Positions 1-5,950 of a stretch of DNA of 7,888 nucleotides are shown here, in pieces. Made by a program: the position numbers and the translations under genes. The notes beneath the pieces were generated by a model. It was not told the DNA's origin, searched no databases, and saw nothing but the letters and a program-made list of their open reading frames with translations. Position 1 is the first letter of the stretch. Each line of letters opens with the position of its first letter. The stretch is from Gammaproteobacteria bacterium. Its GTDB lineage: Bacteria > Pseudomonadota > Gammaproteobacteria > HK1. The DNA lies in NCBI GenBank assembly GCA_020444775.1, contig JAGRHX010000135.1, positions 1 to 7,888 on the forward strand, read 5' to 3'.

Positions 1-97
1 GATCGCGACCGCGCCGGTGCCGCTGCCCGGCGCGTTCTGGCTGATGGGTCTGGGGTTGGCTGTCTTGGGGTTTGGCAGGGGCAAGAGATCGGCTTGA
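1..97 (+). CDS. C-terminal end of a PEP-CTERM/VPLPGA-type sorted protein (partial)
   Basis: Only the last 31 codons are present; reading starts at base 2 and stops at the TGA at 95-97. The visible peptide has the three parts of an exosortase sorting tail: the motif VPLPGA, a hydrophobic stretch starting FWLMGLGLAVLG, and a short basic end (GRGKRS). VPLPA-like motifs are a known variant of PEP-CTERM, recognised by exosortases that process exported proteins at the inner membrane for release or attachment to extracellular polymer. Nothing can be said of the main body of the protein, which lies outside the window. The complete gene at 2488 ends with the same motif, so both are probably handled by one exosortase. 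Confidence 0.8.
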   Translation, partial: IATAPVPLPGAFWLMGLGLAVLGFGRGKRSA

Positions 98-252
98 TGG
101 GTCGAGACGTCGCAATTGCGCCGCCGCCGGACCCGGTTCATGCCGATGCCGTGTCGGAATGCCTGCCCCGCCTTCTCACCTTGATCGAGCCAGTGCACCT
201 GGTCGCGAATGGAATGACCGATATCCCGATGAGATTGCATCGGGCGGTCTGA
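97..252 (+). CDS. possible small hypothetical ORF overlapping the upstream stop codon
   Basis: An ATG at 97-99 shares its A with the TGA stop of the preceding gene, an arrangement typical of translational coupling. The frame stays open for 51 codons to a TGA at 250-252. The product would begin MGRDVAIAPPPDPVHADA and has no signal peptide, membrane segment or motif I recognise. The upstream purine tract (AAGAGA, about 80-85) is a poor and distant ribosome site. Open frames of this size occur by chance in GC-rich DNA, so this is listed as a possibility only. Confidence 0.2.
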   Translation: MGRDVAIAPPPDPVHADAVSECLPRLLTLIEPVHLVANGMTDIPMRLHRAV

Positions 253-282
253 CCAGCGCCGTCAGCCAGGACCGGCCTGGTC
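251..282. terminator. inverted repeats between convergent genes, possible weak terminator
   Basis: Two mutually exclusive hairpins can form here: GACCAG (251-256) with CTGGTC (277-282), or CCAGG (266-270) with CCTGG (276-280). They lie between the convergent ends of the PEP-CTERM-tail gene and the VWA gene, where transcription from both sides must stop. No T-tract follows on either strand, so a standard intrinsic terminator is not supported. The rest of 98-293 shows nothing else. Confidence 0.25.
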
Positions 283-293
283 GAGGCTGCTCG

Positions 294-2228
294 CTACTCC
301 AACGTTACCGTGGTCAGATCATCGCTCGTGACCTTGGTCCGATACGACCTGCCCGCGGCGGTCACGACATAGTCGCCCGGCGGCAGCCACACGTCCCCGG
401 AACCCGCCACAGCATCCACCACGCGGGCGCCGGATGCATCGACGACCTGGAATCGTGGATTGACCGATGTCCCCAGCGCGCTCGCGAGCTCGCCTTCACT
501 GTCGGCGGCCAGATAGGTTCCGCCGCCCAGATGCGCCCACCTGGAGAAGGTCTCTGCCAGCTTCGAATCGTCGATCGCAAAGCCGATGATATTGACGCGA
601 ATATCCACACCGAGCTCGCGAAGACGCGTTATCGCCTCGGCGGGATCACCGTCACAGGTCTCCTCGCCGTCCGTCAGCAGCACTACAATCCGCTCCCCGG
701 CGACCTGCTCGAGATCCTGCTCGGTCCGCGCCAGCGACGCGGCGATTGGCGTCTTCGCCAGATTCCTCGCCTGCACGCCCGCAACGACCTCGCTGACCGC
801 CGCGGCATCGAGTGGGGCGTGCGGGATCTCGAGATCGGTTCGACAGCTACCCGCCTCCCTGTGGCCGAACACGCGCAAGGCAAATCCGGTGCCGTCGGGG
901 ATGGTGTTTCTCACCAGCTCGGTCAGAGTCCGGCGCGCGATGTCGATCCGGCGTTGTCCCTCATGCCGCTGCAGCATGCTGCCCGATGCATCGAGAATCA
1001 CCTCTATAGCGTCGCGATCGGATAGCCTCAGGTTGGCGGACGGCAATACCCGCAGTCTTCCTGGTGCAACCGGGGCCGGCACGACCTCGACCGGCCGTGT
1101 CGCGAGCGTTCGCCCGCCGGCCGTCGTATATTCGAGCCGGTAGTTGCCAGCATCCAGCGGCGCCGTCACGCGCAGGATCTGGCCGTCACTGTTGCCGACA
1201 TAGCCGTACGACGCGCTCTCGCCGCTGCTCGGCTCGATGAATCGAATGATGTCACCGGCATTCCCCGGGCCTTCCCAACCGATCGCCAGCCGGTGCCCCG
1301 CCAGCACGCTCGATTCCGATTGCAGGCTCGCAAAGACATCATTGACGGTGACAGGTGCGCGGCCGATCACCTGGTTTCCGGTCAGATAGACGATCTCGTA
1401 GCCGCCTGGCGATTCCGGCGCGCGCAGCGTCGCAACCTCCGGCCGGTTGCCCACATAGGCGTAGCTCTTGGTCTGCTCTCCAGCGCTATCGAGCAGCACG
1501 AGCTTGTCCCCCGGATTGTTCGGTCCCTGCCAGGCGACTTCGAAACGCGACCCGGCTGCCACCGAGTCTGGCGCGTTCAACGTCGCGGCAACGGTGCCGA
1601 CGGTGATCGACGTCGACCCGATGAGGACTTGCGCTGTGAGGTAGCCGATGCGGTACTCCCCTGCCGCCTCGGGCATACGCAGAGGCACATTGCCGTCCGC
1701 GTGGTTGCCCACATAAGCGTACCGGCCCCGAACGGGCTCGCCGTCCAACGTCATGACCTGGATGAGGTCGCCCGCGTTGTTCGGACCATCGACCTGCACC
1801 GTGATGCGGGCGTTGATATCCGCGCTCGACGGCGCCTGAAGTCGCGCGGTTACGGCTTTTATCTCGATCGGCACGCGCGCCAGGATCTCCCGCTTGGAGA
1901 AATACGCAAGCTCGTAGCGCCCAGGCACCGACGGGCTGGTGATACGGGCAACACCACCCTTGGTATTGCCGACGTAGACGTACTGGCGCGTTGCCTTGCC
2001 GGTCGCGGAGTCGACGAAGCCGATGTAGTCACCGGGCAGATCCGGCCCTTGCCAGCGCACCTCGATCGTCTCGTTCATGGTGGCGCCGGCAGGCCCCTGC
2101 AACGACGCCTGCGCGCCACCTTCCTGCGCCGCAAGCGCACCTGCTGCCAACGCTGCGAGACATGCGAGCAGCGGCGTCGCCCAACGCGATACGCGCAGGC
2201 ATCTGGCCAATCTGGAATCGAGCAACAT
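294..2228 (-). CDS. secreted VWA-domain protein with four N-terminal YVGN repeats
   Basis: Predicted exported protein of 644 residues. Residues 1 to about 34 form a signal peptide (basic start, then a long Ala/Leu core); Cys23 lies inside that core with hydrophobic residues after it, so a lipoprotein is unlikely. Four tandem repeats of about 86 residues follow (roughly 40-125, 126-211, 212-298, 299-383). Each has a GP-x3-GD turn, usually preceded by an aromatic (W59, W233, W318; Asp in repeat 2), and a Y-x-YVGN strand, and is probably a beta-sandwich. A von Willebrand A domain covers about 406-585, with the metal-site motif DASGS (413-417), Thr493, and D520 in TDGEETCDGD. Cys462 and Cys525 could pair in the periplasm. 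A beta-rich tail ends the protein. VWA domains bind partners through a divalent metal; the ligand here is unknown. I chose ATG at 2228 over GTG at 2234 because GGAG sits 5 bases before the ATG. Confidence 0.85.
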   Translation of the reverse strand: MLLDSRLARCLRVSRWATPLLACLAALAAGALAAQEGGAQASLQGPAGATMNETIEVRWQGPDLPGDYIGFVDSATGKATRQYVYVGNTKGGVARITSPSVPGRYELAYFSKREILARVPIEIKAVTARLQAPSSADINARITVQVDGPNNAGDLIQVMTLDGEPVRGRYAYVGNHADGNVPLRMPEAAGEYRIGYLTAQVLIGSTSITVGTVAATLNAPDSVAAGSRFEVAWQGPNNPGDKLVLLDSAGEQTKSYAYVGNRPEVATLRAPESPGGYEIVYLTGNQVIGRAPVTVNDVFASLQSESSVLAGHRLAIGWEGPGNAGDIIRFIEPSSGESASYGYVGNSDGQILRVTAPLDAGNYRLEYTTAGGRTLATRPVEVVPAPVAPGRLRVLPSANLRLSDRDAIEVILDASGSMLQRHEGQRRIDIARRTLTELVRNTIPDGTGFALRVFGHREAGSCRTDLEIPHAPLDAAAVSEVVAGVQARNLAKTPIAASLARTEQDLEQVAGERIVVLLTDGEETCDGDPAEAITRLRELGVDIRVNIIGFAIDDSKLAETFSRWAHLGGGTYLAADSEGELASALGTSVNPRFQVVDASGARVVDAVAGSGDVWLPPGDYVVTAAGRSYRTKVTSDDLTTVTLE

Positions 2229-2233
2229 ATCCA

Positions 2234-2237
2234 CTCC
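2234..2237 (-). promoter_or_regulatory. ribosome binding site of the VWA gene (decides its start)
   Basis: On the minus strand GGAG is followed by TGGAT and then the ATG at 2228-2226. The alternative GTG at 2234-2232 overlaps the GGAG itself and has no good site of its own, so ATG is favoured. Confidence 0.55.
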
Positions 2238-2248
2238 GTGAGACTGTG

Positions 2249-2270
2249 GGCCGGCTACAGGATACCGGCC
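2249..2270. repeat. 6-bp inverted repeat in the VWA leader
   Basis: GGCCGG (2249-2254) and CCGGCC (2265-2270) are perfect arms around a 10-base spacer, about 20 bases upstream of the VWA start. It could be a hairpin in the mRNA leader or an operator. GC-rich arms of this length also arise by chance. Confidence 0.3.
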
Positions 2271-2360
2271 AGGTCACATCGCAGTGCCCACCCGCGATGA
2301 CCGTGCGAGTGCTCTGGCGCCGCGGGTCTTGTCCATGACGCGCTCTCGACGCACCGCGCA

Positions 2361-2457
2361 TAGCGCTCGAGGCCGCCCGGACCCGCTGCGTAGCGCATCG
2401 AGCAGCCCAGGGTGAGGGGAATCTTGATCGTTTGCACCGTCAGGATTCGCGGCGCTA
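2361..2457. repeat. three TAGCGC elements in the divergent promoter region
   Basis: The space between the divergent VWA and PEP-CTERM-like genes (2229-2487) holds TAGCGCTCGAG at 2361-2371, the near copy TAGCGCATCGAG at 2391-2402 (period 30), and an inverted copy GCGCTA at 2452-2457. The inverted copy overlaps the candidate -10 of the rightward gene. They may be sites for a shared regulator, but six-base GC-rich words are weak evidence. Confidence 0.25.
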
Positions 2458-2461
2458 GCAT
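2432..2461 (+). promoter_or_regulatory. candidate sigma-70 promoter of the PEP-CTERM-like gene
   Basis: TTGCAC (2432-2437) and TAGCAT (2456-2461) are 18 bases apart, matching the -35 and -10 consensus at 3 and 4 of 6 positions. The start codon lies about 27 bases beyond the -10, giving a short leader. I saw no sigma-54 (GG/GC) element, which drives PEP-CTERM genes in some bacteria. Confidence 0.25.
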
Positions 2462-2474
2462 CTGGCAGCGACAC

Positions 2475-2480
2475 GGAGGA
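2475..2480 (+). promoter_or_regulatory. strong ribosome binding site GGAGGA
   Basis: GGAGGA lies 7 bases before the ATG at 2488. This near-ideal site and spacing fix the start of the PEP-CTERM-like gene and suggest efficient translation. Confidence 0.75.
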
Positions 2481-2487
2481 ACCGGTC

Positions 2488-3510
2488 ATGCTGAGCCGTC
2501 GAAACGCCGCTCTTGCAACCTGTCTGGTGACCGCGCTGGGCGTGCCCACGCTCGCACACGCAGGCGAGGTATCGGTGTATGTGGAGGGCACCGCGTACAG
2601 CTTCATTGCGCCCGCAGACACGGGGAATGATTCGGCGACTGGCACGCAGAGCGTGGGCCGCTCCCTGACCACCTTGTCCGGCACCCCGTTTCCACCCGAT
2701 GTCCATGCACGGCATTTCTCGAGCGCCGGCGCGAACCTCGGCTCGATTGGCGCGATCGCCAGCTCGCGCACCGAGGGCACGTATGCGACACAGCCCGGTC
2801 AGGTGCCGTTGGCGAGCGGGCAGGCGCGAGCGAGCTTCACCATCGACGACATCCAGTTCACAGGCGGCAGCCCCGGAACACTGGTGGAGGTGACACCGCT
2901 ATTCGAAGTGAGCGGCGACCTGTCGCGCTTTGCGCTGCCGGGGTCCGACGGGACGGTGATGAGCGCCAGCTCACTCATCGATCTCGATATCGAGTTCGGC
3001 CCCGCGCCCGGCGGCACGAACTTCAGCGGGCGAATGACCTCGATATTCCAGCAACGTGGCTTCGATCCGCCTGATTTCGAATTCAACGCCATCGGCGATC
3101 TATCCGGCGTGACCTTTCCTGCCACAATCGCACTGGATCCGTTCACCGCGGTGGTCGGGCTCGACTACACGCTGACGGTCAGCTTGCGCGTGCAATCACT
3201 CGCACAGCTCGGGGGTATTCCGACCGGCACACACAACGGAACCATCTCGTCGAGCGCGTTGTTCGGATCGACCGTGAGCTTCCCAACCACCGGACCCGTG
3301 TTCCTGCTCCCGGACGGTTTCTCGGCGACCTCGCTGTCCGCGAGCATCGAGAGCAACGAGTGGACCGGGACACTGGTATCGGTGGCCCCCGTACCGCTGC
3401 CTGGTGCGCTGGGCTTGCTTGCCTGCGCCCTTGGCGCGGTGTGCTTTGGGGCCAGGGCCGGCCGTCCAGATCGAGTCCGACACCGAAAGCGATGGATTAT
3501 CGCTTTGTAA
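2488..3510 (+). CDS. secreted protein with VPLPGA (PEP-CTERM-like) sorting tail
   Basis: Predicted exported surface or matrix protein of 340 residues. An N-terminal signal peptide (MLSRRN, hydrophobic core to about 20) has a likely cleavage site after AHA at residue 25. The body (26-295) is rich in Ser, Thr, Gly and beta-branched residues, has no cysteine and no catalytic motif I recognise, and is probably a beta-rich structural domain. The end has the three-part exosortase tail: VPLPGA at 302-307, a hydrophobic stretch to about 320, and an Arg/Lys-rich tail. This tail (322-340) is longer than usual, running past the basic cluster to end WIIAL. The exosortase would cut at the motif after Sec export. 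The start is set by GGAGGA 7 bases upstream. The gene is divergent from the VWA gene and appears monocistronic. Confidence 0.85.
   Translation: MLSRRNAALATCLVTALGVPTLAHAGEVSVYVEGTAYSFIAPADTGNDSATGTQSVGRSLTTLSGTPFPPDVHARHFSSAGANLGSIGAIASSRTEGTYATQPGQVPLASGQARASFTIDDIQFTGGSPGTLVEVTPLFEVSGDLSRFALPGSDGTVMSASSLIDLDIEFGPAPGGTNFSGRMTSIFQQRGFDPPDFEFNAIGDLSGVTFPATIALDPFTAVVGLDYTLTVSLRVQSLAQLGGIPTGTHNGTISSSALFGSTVSFPTTGPVFLLPDGFSATSLSASIESNEWTGTLVSVAPVPLPGALGLLACALGAVCFGARAGRPDRVRHRKRWIIAL
3486..3506. repeat. hairpin over the last codons of the PEP-CTERM-like gene
   Basis: AAAGCGA (3486-3492) and TCGCTTT (3500-3506) are perfect 7-bp arms around a 7-base loop, ending just before the stop codon. A 12-base palindrome, CAGCAGCTGCTG, follows at 3512-3523 directly after the stop. 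Together they could protect the mRNA 3' end or help termination, but there is no downstream T-run beyond TTT in the stem. Confidence 0.35.
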
Positions 3511-3656
3511 GCAGCAGCTGCTGGTGAGGGAAATGACCGGAAGCCTCGCGTGAGAATCCTCGCGCATTCGGTATCGAAATGGAGGCCCGTTAACGGACAG
3601 AGGTGCGGGAGATCGCACGCTCAGCCCCAGTCGCCAGCGCCGTGAATGCCTGGAAT

Positions 3657-3676
3657 GAGGACTGCTTGGAGGACTG
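3657..3676. repeat. short direct repeat GAGGACTG
   Basis: GAGGACTG occurs at 3657-3664 and again at 3669-3676, period 12, in the non-coding stretch 3511-3725. The same stretch holds a 5-bp hairpin (GTGCG 3603-3607, CGCAC 3614-3618). No gene is visible there; the repeats may be chance. Confidence 0.3.
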
Positions 3677-3689
3677 AGCGATTGTAGAC

Positions 3690-3715
3690 GTAGAGCTTGT
3701 TCTTCAAAGCTCTAC
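3690..3715 (-). terminator. hairpin downstream of tRNA-Ser, likely 3' processing or termination signal
   Basis: GTAGAGCTT (3690-3698) pairs perfectly with AAGCTCTAC (3707-3715) across an 8-base loop. It begins 10 bases beyond the tRNA 3' end on the minus strand. The 9-bp stem and position suit a terminator, but no T-tract follows in the direction of transcription, so it may be Rho-assisted or a processing signal. Confidence 0.45.
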
Positions 3716-3725
3716 TGGAAAGAAA

Positions 3726-3816
3726 TGGCGGAGAGGGCGGGATTCGAACCCGCGTGCCCAGTTAAGGACCAACCGATTTCGAGTCGGTGCCGTTATAGCC
3801 ACTTCGGTACCTCTCC
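3726..3816 (-). tRNA. tRNA-Ser, anticodon CGA
   Basis: On the minus strand the 91-base gene folds as a class II tRNA. The acceptor arms GGAGAGG and CCTCTCC pair over 7 bp, followed by discriminator G and an encoded CCA (3726-3728). The anticodon stem ACCGA/TCGGT encloses the loop CTCGAAA, giving anticodon CGA (plus-strand 3779-3781), which reads the serine codon UCG. The T arm shows the conserved GGTTCGAATCC. A long variable arm lies between the anticodon and T arms, as expected for serine tRNAs. It is downstream of, and in the same direction as, the response regulator gene. Confidence 0.95.
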
Positions 3817-3828
3817 GAGGGGTGGCGT

Positions 3829-3885
3829 CGCTGGCGGTCAGAGCGGACGGTCGTTTGTGAAAGCCACGACCGTCACACGCCAGCG
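3829..3885. repeat. nested inverted repeat between response regulator and tRNA-Ser
   Basis: Outer arms CGCTGGCG (3829-3836) and CGCCAGCG (3878-3885) are perfectly complementary. Inside them, GACGGTCGT (3846-3854) and ACGACCGTC (3866-3874) form a second perfect 9-bp stem around an 11-base loop. The two stems are separated by 9 bases on one side and 3 on the other. In the minus-strand transcript this would be a long bulged hairpin after the regulator's stop and before the tRNA. It could terminate regulator mRNA or be a tRNA leader processing signal. No T-run follows. Confidence 0.5.
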
Positions 3886-3953
3886 GGCCGCATAGTGTAG
3901 CGAACCTCGGGTGCGGATGGCTATGCCTCGGTCGCCCGGATGCGTGCGGCGAT

Positions 3954-4676
3954 TCAGTCGAACTCGACGTCGGTGGCGAACTTGTAGCCGGCACCGCGCA
4001 CGGTCTTGATCAGCGCCGAGCCGCAGTTGGCCGCGCTGATCTTCTTGCGCAGCTTGGCGACCAGCACGTCGCTGCTGCGGTCGGCCGGGGTCCAGTTGCG
4101 GCCGAGCACGTGCTCGGAGATCTCCTGGCGGCTGACGGTGCGCGGCGCGCGCTGGATGAGGAAGGCGAGCAGCTGGAACTCGTTGCCGGTGGTGTTGATG
4201 CGGGTGCCGTCGGCGGCGGTCAGCTCGCTGCTCACGAAGTCCACCACCCAGTTGCGGAAGGTGGCCCGCTTGGCCGAGCGGCGGCGCGGCGCGCAGGGCT
4301 GCATGGTGCGACGCAACACCGTCTTGATGCGAGCCAGCAGCTCGCGCACGTCGAAAGGCTTGACGATGTAGTCGTCGGCACCCACCTCCAGCCCGACCAC
4401 GCGGTCGACCACGCTGTGCTTGCCGGTGAGCATGATGATCGCGACGTCCGGGTCCGCGCTGGCGCGCAGCTCGCGAGCGAGCTCCAAACCGTCCTCGTCG
4501 GGCAACATCAGATCCAGCACCACCAGATCCGGCATTCGCTGCGCCAGGGCACGGCGCATATCCTGCCCACAGGCGGCTTCACGCACCTCAAAGCCTTCAC
4601 GGCCGAGAAAGGTCGAGACGAGACGTCTCATTCGCTCATCGTCATCGACCAGAAGAATGTGAAAGCTGTTGCGCAT
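3954..4676 (-). CDS. OmpR/PhoB-family DNA-binding response regulator
   Basis: Cytoplasmic two-component transcription regulator of 240 residues, the usual length for the family. The receiver domain (about 5-122) shows the acidic pocket D11-D12-D13, phospho-acceptor D55 in VVLDLMLPD, switch Thr84 in LTGKH, and conserved Lys106 in VKPFD. A linker rich in Arg (130-138) leads to a winged-helix domain (about 147-236) with the recognition-helix region RSSDVLVAKLRKKI and the closing wing IKTVRGAGYKF. All key residues are intact, so it should be phosphorylated and bind DNA. The histidine kinase gene is divergent across a 270-base gap and is the likely partner. I chose the ATG at 4676 because it gives the standard MRNSFHILLVDDDE start; in-frame ATGs at 4697 and 4763 and a TTG at 4814 would add non-conserved residues. 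Its targets cannot be read from the window. Confidence 0.9.
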   Translation of the reverse strand: MRNSFHILLVDDDERMRRLVSTFLGREGFEVREAACGQDMRRALAQRMPDLVVLDLMLPDEDGLELARELRASADPDVAIIMLTGKHSVVDRVVGLEVGADDYIVKPFDVRELLARIKTVLRRTMQPCAPRRRSAKRATFRNWVVDFVSSELTAADGTRINTTGNEFQLLAFLIQRAPRTVSRQEISEHVLGRNWTPADRSSDVLVAKLRKKISAANCGSALIKTVRGAGYKFATDVEFD

Positions 4677-4764
4677 GCTCGTTCTTATGGCCTGCATCAG
4701 GCCCGGGCCATGTTGGAGTCGAATGTGCGCGTTTCCTTCGCTGGGTGAGTCGGTCAGAATCATT

Positions 4765-4770
4765 ATTATC
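4765..4770 (-). promoter_or_regulatory. candidate -10 element for the response regulator gene
   Basis: GATAAT on the minus strand (5 of 6 to TATAAT) lies in an AT-rich patch unlike its surroundings. A poor -35, CTGCAA, is 18 bases upstream. A start there would leave a leader of roughly 80 bases before the ATG at 4676. Confidence 0.25.
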
Positions 4771-4849
4771 ACCAAAACCCAGGCATGCTTGCAGTTTTCC
4801 AGGCGAAATGACAACTCTAAGGTCTATCGATTCACCATTTCGGCTCTCG

Positions 4850-4897
4850 GTGTTACATCCACAACACGCCTTGCCCACGTATCAGGTGCAATATTGC
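4850..4897. promoter_or_regulatory. palindromic elements in the regulator/kinase divergent region
   Basis: The 270-base gap between the divergent regulator and kinase genes holds GTGTT-N8-AACAC (4850-4867) and a perfect 10-base palindrome GCAATATTGC (4888-4897). The second lies about 50 bases before the kinase start, near a TTGCCC (4871-4876) that could be a -35 with TATTGC (4892-4897) as a badly spaced -10. They are candidate operator sites for regulation of the pair. Confidence 0.3.
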
Positions 4898-4935
4898 GCG
4901 TCGAAATCATGCCAGTGCGCAACAATCGTCTGATC

Positions 4936-4941
4936 GGGGTG
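4936..4941 (+). promoter_or_regulatory. ribosome binding site of the histidine kinase
   Basis: GGGGTG ends 5 bases before the ATG at 4947 and is the only purine-rich site near it, supporting this start. Confidence 0.4.
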
Positions 4942-4946
4942 CCATC

Positions 4947-5732
4947 ATGTCAGCAACTACATTCTCGACCGACGGTGTCGTGGCTGAAGCACCATCAGCG
5001 GATGCGCTCGCGCTGGCCAGCCAGCTGGCTCACGACTTCAACAACCTGTTCGGTATCCTGATTGGTGCATCCACCCTGGTCCAGGAGGATCTGGGCAATC
5101 TGCAGACCCAGTCGAGCACCCTACAGCTGTCAGAGGATCTGATTTCGGCCGCCCGCGAGGGCGCGGCGGCCATCGAGCAGCTCGCCATCTGGGCCGGCGG
5201 GGCGCAACTCACACCGGTCCCCACCGTGCTGCTCGATGTGCTGGGGGGGTTCGAGCGCGACATCGGCGCTCGCCTGCCTCCGAGCGCCCGCCTGAGCATC
5301 GAACCCGCGGCCGGCATCAGCGCCGACACCAGCTTGAGCCTGGACCAGAACGCACTGCTACAGATCCTGCATCAGCTCGGCTGTAACGCCATCGAAGCCC
5401 ATCAGCCGCTGCGTGGTCGCTTCGGCGAGCGCGACGGGCTGCCGGTCTGGATCCGTATCGCCTGTGAGATCGAGACGCTGGCGGGGCGGCAGCACCTCAA
5501 ACTGACGATCGAGGATCAAGGTTTCGGGATGTCTGCCGATACACTTTCGCGTTGTATTTCGCCGTTCTTCTCGACGCGCCGGCGTCAGGGACACCACGGC
5601 CTGGGTCTGAGCGTCGTCGACGGCTATGTTCGTCAGATGCAGGGACAGCTGATAATCCATAGCGAGTCCGAGCGTGGGACCCGGGTGACGGTCAGCATTC
5701 CAGAGTCCGGCGAGCCCGGCGTCAACGGTTGA
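4947..5732 (+). CDS. soluble histidine kinase without sensor domain
   Basis: Cytoplasmic sensor-type histidine kinase of 261 residues. The dimerisation helix carries the H-box LAHDFNNLFGIL with phospho-acceptor His29, of the HDFNN class seen in NtrB-like and hybrid kinases. The ATP-binding domain (about 130-252) shows the N-box LGCNAIEA (Asn147), the G1 box DQGFGM (190-195), the F-box PFFSTR (206-211) and the G2 box GHHGLGLSVV (215-224). All motifs needed for autophosphorylation are present. There is no membrane segment, PAS, GAF or HAMP domain; only about 20 residues precede the H-box. It therefore depends on another protein for its signal, or acts as a phosphotransfer hub. The regulator encoded divergently is the obvious partner, and the REC-EAL protein 421 bases downstream a second candidate. 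Confidence 0.85.
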   Translation: MSATTFSTDGVVAEAPSADALALASQLAHDFNNLFGILIGASTLVQEDLGNLQTQSSTLQLSEDLISAAREGAAAIEQLAIWAGGAQLTPVPTVLLDVLGGFERDIGARLPPSARLSIEPAAGISADTSLSLDQNALLQILHQLGCNAIEAHQPLRGRFGERDGLPVWIRIACEIETLAGRQHLKLTIEDQGFGMSADTLSRCISPFFSTRRRQGHHGLGLSVVDGYVRQMQGQLIIHSESERGTRVTVSIPESGEPGVNG

Positions 5733-5747
5733 GCGAGACCGGCTCGA

Positions 5748-5776
5748 GGCATCCATCCGATGTGGCATCCATCCGA
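5748..5776. repeat. 13-base direct repeat, period 16
   Basis: GGCATCCATCCGA occurs at 5748-5760 and again, without a mismatch, at 5764-5776, separated by TGT. It lies just after the kinase stop codon. Tandem sites with a 16-base period could bind a regulator on one and a half helix turns, or reflect a small replication-slippage duplication. Confidence 0.6.
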
Positions 5777-5897
5777 GCTTAATGAAGCAGAGCCTTGCGT
5801 ACTCCCCCAGACCATCATCTCCGACACGGTTCGCGCAATGCCCGCGCGGTCGATCACGTTCATTGCCTCTCCCATGGCCATGATGAGAGTGGATTAA
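5760..5897 (+). CDS. doubtful small ORF, 45 codons
   Basis: An ATG at 5760 opens a frame to the TAA at 5895-5897. The product would start MWHPSELNEAEPCVLPQ and end MAMMRVD. A GAGG lies 10 bases upstream, too far for a good ribosome site, and the start falls inside the direct repeat. I recognise no family. It may be a degraded remnant or chance. Confidence 0.12.
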   Translation: MWHPSELNEAEPCVLPQTIISDTVRAMPARSITFIASPMAMMRVD

Positions 5898-5916
5898 ATG
5901 CGCCGGAGATGGCGTG

Positions 5917-5947
5917 GGCGAAGACCCAACCACAACTTATCTTCGCC
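5917..5947. repeat. 8-bp perfect inverted repeat upstream of the REC-EAL promoter
   Basis: GGCGAAGA (5917-5924) and TCTTCGCC (5940-5947) flank a 15-base spacer; allowing one bulged G extends the arms to 10 bp (GTG/CAC outer ends). It ends 3 bases before the candidate -35. This suits a dimeric activator site. It could instead be a hairpin terminator of the kinase transcript, though only TTT follows. Confidence 0.45.
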
Positions 5948-5950
5948 ACT

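Noticed and set aside
72..1025. 317-codon plus-strand frame antisense to the VWA gene
   Set aside because: It lies opposite the conserved VWA domain, the product is Arg-rich low-order sequence with no motif, and long antisense frames are common in GC-rich genes.
2202..2228. lipoprotein signal in the VWA protein (LLAC near residue 23)
   Set aside because: The cysteine sits in the middle of the hydrophobic core, which continues another ten residues, so an ordinary signal peptidase I site near ALA is more likely.
1293..2300. 335-codon plus-strand frame antisense to the YVGN repeats
   Set aside because: Shadow of the repeat-coding strand; the product has no recognisable domain, and its periodicity only mirrors the repeats.
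3726..3816. tRNA-Ser as a phage or island attachment site
   Set aside because: No integrase gene and no second copy of the tRNA 3' end were seen in the window.
4110..4748. 212-codon plus-strand frame opposite the response regulator
   Set aside because: Antisense shadow of a clear OmpR-family gene; no motif.
5633..5881. 82-codon minus-strand frame after the kinase, with a fair ribosome site before an internal ATG
   Set aside because: It overlaps the conserved C-terminal G2 region of the kinase in antisense, and the product resembles no family I know.
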